This document shows, piece by piece, positions 58,706 to 64,000 of a DNA stretch of 64,000 bases. The stretch is taken from contig ONLY01000004.1 in NCBI GenBank assembly GCA_900318775.1, positions 1-64,000 on the forward strand, read 5' to 3'. Every line of letters begins with the position of its first letter. The stretch's first letter is position 1. Under the pieces are notes generated by a model. The model was given only the letters and a program-made list of their open reading frames with translations, searched no databases and was not told where the DNA came from. The DNA is from an uncultured Prevotellaceae bacterium. Lineage in GTDB: Bacteria; Bacteroidota; Bacteroidia; Bacteroidales; Bacteroidaceae. A program made the position numbers and the translations under genes.

Positions 58706-61207
58706 TTATTGCCGCTCCGCAGCCAAACCTGAATACAAATCCTCCGTCGGACGCGGATATTCCTTCAGATGCCCAAGATGCACCACCCTCTTTCCGTTAT
58801 ACAAATCCCGTTGCATCGTCAGGAAGAAGTCACGCAAGCCAATGGGCGTCATCTGCAACTTCGTCATCGCATCCATCGTAGAATGATACTTCATGTCGAT
58901 AAGTGTTGGCAGCTTATCCATACCCAACTCCTTAAAGCCATTGCGCACATACATATCCAAAATAAAGTCGGCAAACTCCTGCTGCTGCTCAGTCACCTTC
59001 TTTCGCAAGTCTTCACGCACCATCTGCGCCCTCCGCTCACGTTCCATCGGTGTGGTGTTGTATGCCAAGAAAGCCAACACATCCAGCATGTCGCACTTCT
59101 CCATTTGCAGGAATCGGCGCATCACCTCCAACTTGTCCTCTTGGAATCCCGACCGCTCCAGCAACTCCAGCAGCTGCTCACGAGTGTCGGGTTGGCTCCA
59201 ACGCTCACGCAAATCTTCCTCGCCATCCAAGAACTCAGGCAACGCACCAAACAATCTCTTCACATACTCTTCCAACGTCAGCAACTCATCGCCAAACTGA
59301 ATGCGTTCCTCCCAATCGGTGTGCAAGGTTAGCGAACGCAACTTTGAGAGTTTCACCACCACCTGTTTCCTCTTGCTTGGTCCATCACAAGTGCAAGGCA
59401 GATGGCCACACACAGGGCAAGGAACAGGAATCTTTGGAGGGCACACACAAGGGTCTTGTCCACATGTAGGGCATACACCTTTAGGCCTCTTGTTACAGGT
59501 GCAGGGATAGTTGCCACATATCGGGCAGAAAGGGTCACCATCCCATTCGGGGTCCTTGAAGTTCGCCGAAGCACCCACAAAGTCATATAGCGTGAAGAAA
59601 TACTTCCCTTCAAACAAACGGGTGCCACGACCCAAGATTTGCTTGAACTCCACCATGTTGTTCACAGGACGGAGCAGCACGATGTTTCTCACGTTTCGGG
59701 CATCCACACCTGTAGAGAGTTTCTGTGAGGTCGTCAAGATGGTGGGGCGCAGCAAGTCGTTGTTCTGAAAGAGCTTCAGTTGCTTCTCACCCTTGTCGCC
59801 ATCGTCAGCCGTCACACGTTCGCAATAATTAGAGTCAGGCACACGCTTCCAGCGGTTAATCATCGCCGCAATTTGCAAGGCGTGACTCTGAGTGGCACAA
59901 AACACCAGCGTCTTCTCGTTAGGGGCAAGCTTGCCCAACAGCTCTTTCACGCGGTGCTCATCACGCTCCTTCAATTTGATGTTTCCACAATAGAAATCAT
60001 TCTCCGTATAGACTTTCTTCTTGTCAATATCACCCTCCACATCGTCGTTAGGATTATATTGGTATGTGTCGATGTTGCTCGTAGCCACTTGCACACGGAA
60101 AGGAGTCAAGAAACCATCCTCTATGCCCTGCTTCAGCGAGTAGGTATAGACAGGGCTGCCAAAATACTCATAGGTATTAGCATTCACCTTGCGTCGAGGC
60201 GTGGCAGTCATACCCAACTGCACAGCTGGCTCAAACCAGTTCATCAGTTCTCGCCATTCGCTTTCGTCGTTTGCGCCGCCACGATGACACTCATCAATGA
60301 TGATGAAGTCAAAGAAATCCCTTGGCCATTGCTTGTAGTAGGGCTCACCACCCTCTTCGGCACTCCCCATCACCGTCTGGAAGATAGTAAAGTACAAGTG
60401 CCTTGCAGTAGGCAGACAGTTGTTGTGTTTCTTGTCATGAATCAGTTCGGGCGTCACGCGCTCCATCGCATCCTCCGGGAACTGCTCAAAGTCGTTCTTT
60501 GCTTGGTTCGCTAAGATGTTTCGGTCCGAGATGAAGAGGATGCGAGGCTTTTGTTCCTTGCCTCGGATATTCCATCCAGTCTCATACAGTTTCCAGCAGA
60601 TTTGGAACGCCGTGTAGGTCTTTCCTGTGCCCGTAGCCATCGTAAGCAAGATGCGCTTCTGTCCGTTGGCCACAGCACTCAGAACATTGTCGATGGCTAT
60701 TTCCTGATAGTAGCGAGGTTCACGACCACCACCACGATTCAGCGCACAGAGGTTGAACTTGTCGCGCCATTCGTTGTGCTCTGTATAGGTCATTGCCCAC
60801 AGTTCCTGCGGACTTGGAAACTTCGTCACAGGCCCTTCGGTAGAAGGGATGATGTAGTTGCCCTCGTTGTCCTTCACACCCATGTCGATACCCCAAATCT
60901 CATCGCCGTTGGTGGCGTAAGCAAAGCGGATGTGCAGCAACTCAGCGTACTCTTTCGCCTGCGGAATGCCCACGCTCACATCCTTCTCATCGCTCTTCGC
61001 CTCAATCACCGCCAACTTCCTCTTCTTATATTCCAGCAGATAGTCAGCCTTCTTGGGGTGTCGGTTCTGAGGCAAGGAACTCACCTGACCCGGTGCAATC
61101 TGATAGGCACGTTGCTCCGTCAGTATCTCACTTTCAGGCACTTGTTCCCATCCCACGCCATATAGCGCAGGGTCAATCTTCTTTCGTCGGGTTGCTGTTT
61201 CGTCCAT
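58706..61207 (-). CDS. hsdR: Type I restriction enzyme, restriction/translocation subunit
   Basis: An 833-residue HsdR of the EcoEI-like branch that pumps and cuts unmodified DNA. The N-terminal nuclease shows Asp55 and ExK at Glu69-Lys71 (LAVIEAKSDEKD). The motor has ATGTGKT (191-197), DECH (305-308), GMTATP (332-337) and QILGRGTRL. Between motor and C-terminal helical domain there are three tandem CPxCGxxPCxC units (Cys561-571, 579-589, 597-607), probably metal-binding. It lies downstream of hsdM, hsdS and a small gene on the same strand. Confidence 0.93.
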   Translation of the reverse strand: MDETATRRKKIDPALYGVGWEQVPESEILTEQRAYQIAPGQVSSLPQNRHPKKADYLLEYKKRKLAVIEAKSDEKDVSVGIPQAKEYAELLHIRFAYATNGDEIWGIDMGVKDNEGNYIIPSTEGPVTKFPSPQELWAMTYTEHNEWRDKFNLCALNRGGGREPRYYQEIAIDNVLSAVANGQKRILLTMATGTGKTYTAFQICWKLYETGWNIRGKEQKPRILFISDRNILANQAKNDFEQFPEDAMERVTPELIHDKKHNNCLPTARHLYFTIFQTVMGSAEEGGEPYYKQWPRDFFDFIIIDECHRGGANDESEWRELMNWFEPAVQLGMTATPRRKVNANTYEYFGSPVYTYSLKQGIEDGFLTPFRVQVATSNIDTYQYNPNDDVEGDIDKKKVYTENDFYCGNIKLKERDEHRVKELLGKLAPNEKTLVFCATQSHALQIAAMINRWKRVPDSNYCERVTADDGDKGEKQLKLFQNNDLLRPTILTTSQKLSTGVDARNVRNIVLLRPVNNMVEFKQILGRGTRLFEGKYFFTLYDFVGASANFKDPEWDGDPFCPICGNYPCTCNKRPKGVCPTCGQDPCVCPPKIPVPCPVCGHLPCTCDGPSKRKQVVVKLSKLRSLTLHTDWEERIQFGDELLTLEEYVKRLFGALPEFLDGEEDLRERWSQPDTREQLLELLERSGFQEDKLEVMRRFLQMEKCDMLDVLAFLAYNTTPMERERRAQMVREDLRKKVTEQQQEFADFILDMYVRNGFKELGMDKLPTLIDMKYHSTMDAMTKLQMTPIGLRDFFLTMQRDLYNGKRVVHLGHLKEYPRPTEDLYSGLAAERQ

Positions 61208-61264
61208 GTTTCTGTTCTTTTAGAGCCTTCTTCATACATGGCACAGAAACATGGAAATAAGAAA

Positions 61265-61513
61265 TCAAGATTTGTCAATCAGAGAGAATCGCTGGTTTAA
61301 ATAGTGTTCCGCTTCCTCTTGGCTATAACTCTTCCCAGCCATCACTTCTTGATGGCTTATCTTCAGAAGTAAGTCCTCTTCTATCCATCGGGCGAACATC
61401 GTTTTGAATTCATCCATCGAAACGACTTCCCCGCGTTCCACTTCTTCGATTATCCCTTCCAATTCGGGCGTAATTTGTAGCACCCCATCTTGTATTAGTT
61501 CATCTTCTTCCAT
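61265..61513 (-). CDS. Small acidic hypothetical protein between hsdS and hsdR
   Basis: 82 residues, strongly acidic at the N-terminus (MEEDELIQDG, ELEGIIEEVERGE), then DEFKTMFARWIEEDLLLKI and SYSQEEAEHYLNQRFSL. It is helical with no recognised family. The start at 61513 is preferred because a TATCTTTG box lies at 61562-61555. A longer frame to 61618 would start before that box. It ends 57 bp before hsdR. It could be an antitoxin-like or an anti-restriction control protein, but nothing in the sequence proves either. Confidence 0.6.
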   Translation of the reverse strand: MEEDELIQDGVLQITPELEGIIEEVERGEVVSMDEFKTMFARWIEEDLLLKISHQEVMAGKSYSQEEAEHYLNQRFSLIDKS

Positions 61514-61554
61514 TAGTGGATAAGGCTTTCTTCCATCGTTCTGGTATTTTGTCG

Positions 61555-61562
61555 CAAAGATA
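61555..61562 (-). promoter_or_regulatory. TAnnTTTG promoter box inside the restriction locus
   Basis: TATCTTTG on the minus strand, 41 bp before the small gene at 61513. It suggests that the small gene and hsdR can be expressed apart from hsdM-hsdS. Confidence 0.5.
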
Positions 61563-61644
61563 CGACACGATTCCGAAAGTTCCAAACTTTTTCCACTAAT
61601 TCCGTACCATGATGTCAAAGAGCGATGATATAGGTTTATCTTTC

Positions 61645-62757
61645 TTATTCAAATACTTCTCTTAGCATTGCTTGTTTGAGGGCATCGCACTCGGCGATGG
61701 TCTTCTGCTGCAATTCCTCTAACGTGCGGATATTGGAGGAAAGGGAGTCGAGGCAGGCGACGATGGAACGTTGCTCTGCAAGAGAAGGATATGAAATCTT
61801 GACACTGGCTACTCTTTCAGTATTTAAGTTACTAACAGTACTACCTTGTGCTTTCATTTTGAACTGCTCCTGAACGCTTGAAGATAACAGCATGTAATAA
61901 AAGAAGTCAATGAATAGATTCTTTTGATATTCTCTTAAAACAAGCCAACCATCATGAATGCATCCATTAGTTTTCAAGATATAAGGACGTCCAAAACTCA
62001 TTGAGTTTGATAAAAGAAACTCATCTTCTTCAACCCATCTTGTCTTTTTCAATCCTTCACGCTTAATTTTCTCTTTCGTTGAGAAAATATATTTTCCTTG
62101 TGGATCTGTGTCGCCAATTTTTATCCAATTTAAGCCGTCTGGATCGTCTGTAATAAAAGCCTTAATCGGACGTGGTGAACCTCCCCTTTCAATACGGCAA
62201 ACCTCTCCCAACTTCTTCTCTTCCCATCCCTCTTTAGGTTTCATACATTCCGTGAGTTCTGCTTGGAAGAGTTTGCGGGCTTCGTTGAGTTGTTTTTCGG
62301 CATTGGCTTTTAGAGCATCAATATGGGAAAAGGCAGCGTCTAAACGGGTGACGATGGAACGCTGCTCGGAAAGAGGGGGAACAGGAATCTCTACAGATGT
62401 CACCACTTGTTGCGTCAAACTCGGCAATGTTGTACCAGTGTTCTTTTTAGACCAATCTATACTTTTAACAAAATAATAGATGAACTTGCTATCATTTCCT
62501 GGCTGAGCTGTTATCCCAAACGCTGTATCCACGTTCCAAAAGCGTTTTTCTATAAATTGTGGATTATTTATGGTTCCCTTTCTACCTAGAATAGTTGTTC
62601 TTGCTTCACATAAGAAATCATTGGCATATCCCATAATAGTCCCACCACTTCCCAAAATAGGATACTGCCCATTCTCGGAAAGAACTTCTTTTTGGTTTTT
62701 GCCATGAATGACTCTTGCCACCTCTCCCAACTTCTTATAACTCCAACCTTCTTTCAT
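61645..62757 (-). CDS. hsdS: Type I restriction-modification specificity subunit
   Basis: A 370-residue DNA-recognition subunit with two target-recognition domains. Each begins with a related motif (EGWSYKKLGEV at about 3-13, EGWEEKKLGEV at about 177-187) and ends in a helical spacer (SEQRSIVTRLDAAFSHID and AEQRSIVACLDSLSSNI). The two halves differ in between, which gives the bipartite target. The start overlaps hsdM by 4 bp. Target sequence cannot be predicted by eye. No second or silent hsdS copy is seen in the window. Confidence 0.93.
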   Translation of the reverse strand: MKEGWSYKKLGEVARVIHGKNQKEVLSENGQYPILGSGGTIMGYANDFLCEARTTILGRKGTINNPQFIEKRFWNVDTAFGITAQPGNDSKFIYYFVKSIDWSKKNTGTTLPSLTQQVVTSVEIPVPPLSEQRSIVTRLDAAFSHIDALKANAEKQLNEARKLFQAELTECMKPKEGWEEKKLGEVCRIERGGSPRPIKAFITDDPDGLNWIKIGDTDPQGKYIFSTKEKIKREGLKKTRWVEEDEFLLSNSMSFGRPYILKTNGCIHDGWLVLREYQKNLFIDFFYYMLLSSSVQEQFKMKAQGSTVSNLNTERVASVKISYPSLAEQRSIVACLDSLSSNIRTLEELQQKTIAECDALKQAMLREVFE

Positions 62758-64000
62758 CCTACCATCTCCTTTATATCATTCAACAAAGACTGCGATTCAC
62801 TTTGCAGTTTGAGCAGCGACGCAACAATCTCGGCAGATGTGCGTTCATCCACCTCTTCCACCTTGTTGGGGTTCTTCACGCTAAGGTCATAGTCGCTGCC
62901 TAAGGTGCTCACGTCGAGTGTCCACGAGTTTTCACTGTCGGCTTTCGTCTTTTGCAGGGCGAGGAAGTCGGCAAGGTCGTCTTCGTTGAGGGCATTTGTT
63001 TTGCCGAGATTGCGCCCAGGGTTGAGTTGGTAGTACCAAATCTTCTTGGTGGGAGTGCCCTTGTCGAAGAAGAGCACGACGGTCTTCACACCAGCCCCTT
63101 GGAACACACCGCTGGGGAGGTCGAGGATGGTGTGGAGGTTGCATTGCTCCAAAAGCAACTGACGGAGGGATGCTGCGTCGCCGTTGGAAAGGAAGGTGTT
63201 CTTGATGACGATGCCAGCACGACCGCCCACCTTGAGCATCTTAATGAAGTGCTGCATGAACATATAGGCGGTCTCGGAAGTGTTGATGTCGAAGTTCTGC
63301 TTCACCTCGCCTCGTTCGCTGCCGCCAAAGGGTGGGTTGGCAAGAATCACGCTCTTGCGGTCTTTCTCCTGAATCTGCGAGAGGTTTTCTGCCAAGGTGT
63401 TGCCACGAATAATGTTAGGCGCTGCCACACCGTGAAAAATCATGTTCATGGTGGCGATGATGTAAGGCAGCGGCTTCTTCTCCTTGCCGAAGAAAGTGTC
63501 TTCCTGCAAAGTCTTGTTGTCGGCGGTGCTTGCCACCTTCTCGTTCATATAAGAGAATGCCTCGCAAAGGAAACCTGCCGACCCACAAGCAGGGTCATAC
63601 ACGGTCTCACCAATCTGGGGGTCAACCACCTTGACGATGGTGCGGATGAGCGGACGGGGCGTGTAGTATTCGCCACCATTCCTGCCCGCATTGCCCATCT
63701 TGGCAATCTTCGATTCGTAGAGCACCGTCATTTCGTGCTTGTCCTCTGCTGTCTGAAAATGAAGCTGGTCAATCAGGTTGATGACTTCACGCAGGTTGTA
63801 GCCCGAGGTGATTTTGTTGCGCAGTTCGGCAAAAATCTCGCCAATCTTATATTCCAAGGTCTTGGCACTCGATGCCGTCTCTTGGAACTTGCGCAAGGTG
63901 GAAAAGAGTTTGCCATCCACAAACTGAGCCAAGTCAGGACCCGTCATGGCATTCACCGTGTCGAGTGTGCCATCCGCCTTCTTGGGAGCAGCCCACTGGC
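62754..64000 (-). CDS. hsdM: Type I restriction-modification methyltransferase subunit, partial
   Basis: The adenine methyltransferase of the type I system, cut off by the window edge at its N-terminus. The frame stays open to position 64000 (...QWAAPKKADGTLDTVNAMTG). Visible are GEYYTPRPLIRTIV, the SAM-binding DPACGSAGFL, the catalytic NPPF in VILANPPFGGSERG, and the C-terminal KNPNKVEEVDERTSAEIVASL. At least 415 codons are present, and the N-terminal helical domain is missing. A GTG at 63956 is not a credible start. It overlaps hsdS by 4 bp. Confidence 0.93.
   Translation of the reverse strand, partial: QWAAPKKADGTLDTVNAMTGPDLAQFVDGKLFSTLRKFQETASSAKTLEYKIGEIFAELRNKITSGYNLREVINLIDQLHFQTAEDKHEMTVLYESKIAKMGNAGRNGGEYYTPRPLIRTIVKVVDPQIGETVYDPACGSAGFLCEAFSYMNEKVASTADNKTLQEDTFFGKEKKPLPYIIATMNMIFHGVAAPNIIRGNTLAENLSQIQEKDRKSVILANPPFGGSERGEVKQNFDINTSETAYMFMQHFIKMLKVGGRAGIVIKNTFLSNGDAASLRQLLLEQCNLHTILDLPSGVFQGAGVKTVVLFFDKGTPTKKIWYYQLNPGRNLGKTNALNEDDLADFLALQKTKADSENSWTLDVSTLGSDYDLSVKNPNKVEEVDERTSAEIVASLLKLQSESQSLLNDIKEMVG

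Noticed and set aside
58706-64000. Additional defence genes or an integrase next to the type I system
   Set aside because: All open space is taken by hsdR, a small gene, hsdS and hsdM. No integrase, toxin or other defence family is visible within the window.

Overview
The window looks like a chromosomal segment of a Bacteroidetes bacterium close to Prevotella. The signs are about twenty TAnnTTTG (-7 type) promoter boxes, starts without Shine-Dalgarno sequences, Bacteroidales families (DUF4369, DUF4861, DUF4923, DUF3943, DUF1460), a long-insert Rho, a low-complexity N-terminal extension on an RsuA-type pseudouridine synthase, and many carbohydrate-active enzymes. No rRNA, tRNA, CRISPR array, integrase or transposase was seen.

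Layout. 0.4-4.3 kb, minus strand: RluA-type pseudouridine synthase, FabG, a TetR regulator and RadA. 4.5-10.6 kb, plus: a DUF3943 protein, a large secreted pectate lyase-like protein and a DUF4369/thioredoxin-fold lipoprotein without the redox cysteines. 10.7-18.6 kb: mannose-1-phosphate guanylyltransferase (minus), then an iron/heme-type ABC ATPase, a CbiK-like exported protein without the expected histidines, an ABC-F ATPase, EngB and Rho. 18.8-24.2 kb, minus: a DUF4369 lipoprotein, asnS, the RsuA-type synthase and purB. 24.3-29.5 kb: small and hypothetical genes, a GH3 remnant, a FtsB/DivIC-like protein and a DUF4861 protein.

29.8-32.1 kb, minus: rfbA, an 89-residue lipoprotein and a radical SAM/SPASM enzyme in one tight operon. 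32.3-44.2 kb, plus: an L-fucose (or similar 6-deoxy-sugar) utilisation locus with an AraC regulator, aldo-keto reductase, lactonase-type amidohydrolase, FucP, zinc alcohol dehydrogenase, a nucleotidyltransferase-GHMP fusion, a mutarotase, a GH29 fucosidase, a DUF1680 glycoside hydrolase and a broken GH2 gene. 44.4-49.3 kb: an M13 peptidase (minus) and a plus-strand operon with DUF1460, EFR1-type flavodoxin/ferredoxin and B3/B4-domain proteins. 49.4-57.4 kb, minus: a TamA/BamA-like protein, TamB and malate dehydrogenase. 57.6-64 kb, minus: an exported flavodoxin and a type I restriction-modification operon (hsdM, hsdS, a small gene, hsdR) whose hsdM runs off the window.

Between the genes there is much structure that the genes do not explain. 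Many spacers carry 7-nt tandem units. Several form long hairpins, and some of these share a GC-rich core although their arms differ. Two distant spacers carry the same array of three 17-bp palindromes at an exact 24-nt period, and both lie next to decayed genes. Together with the radical SAM/lipoprotein pair these are the best candidates for something undescribed. All family assignments are by eye, without database searches.
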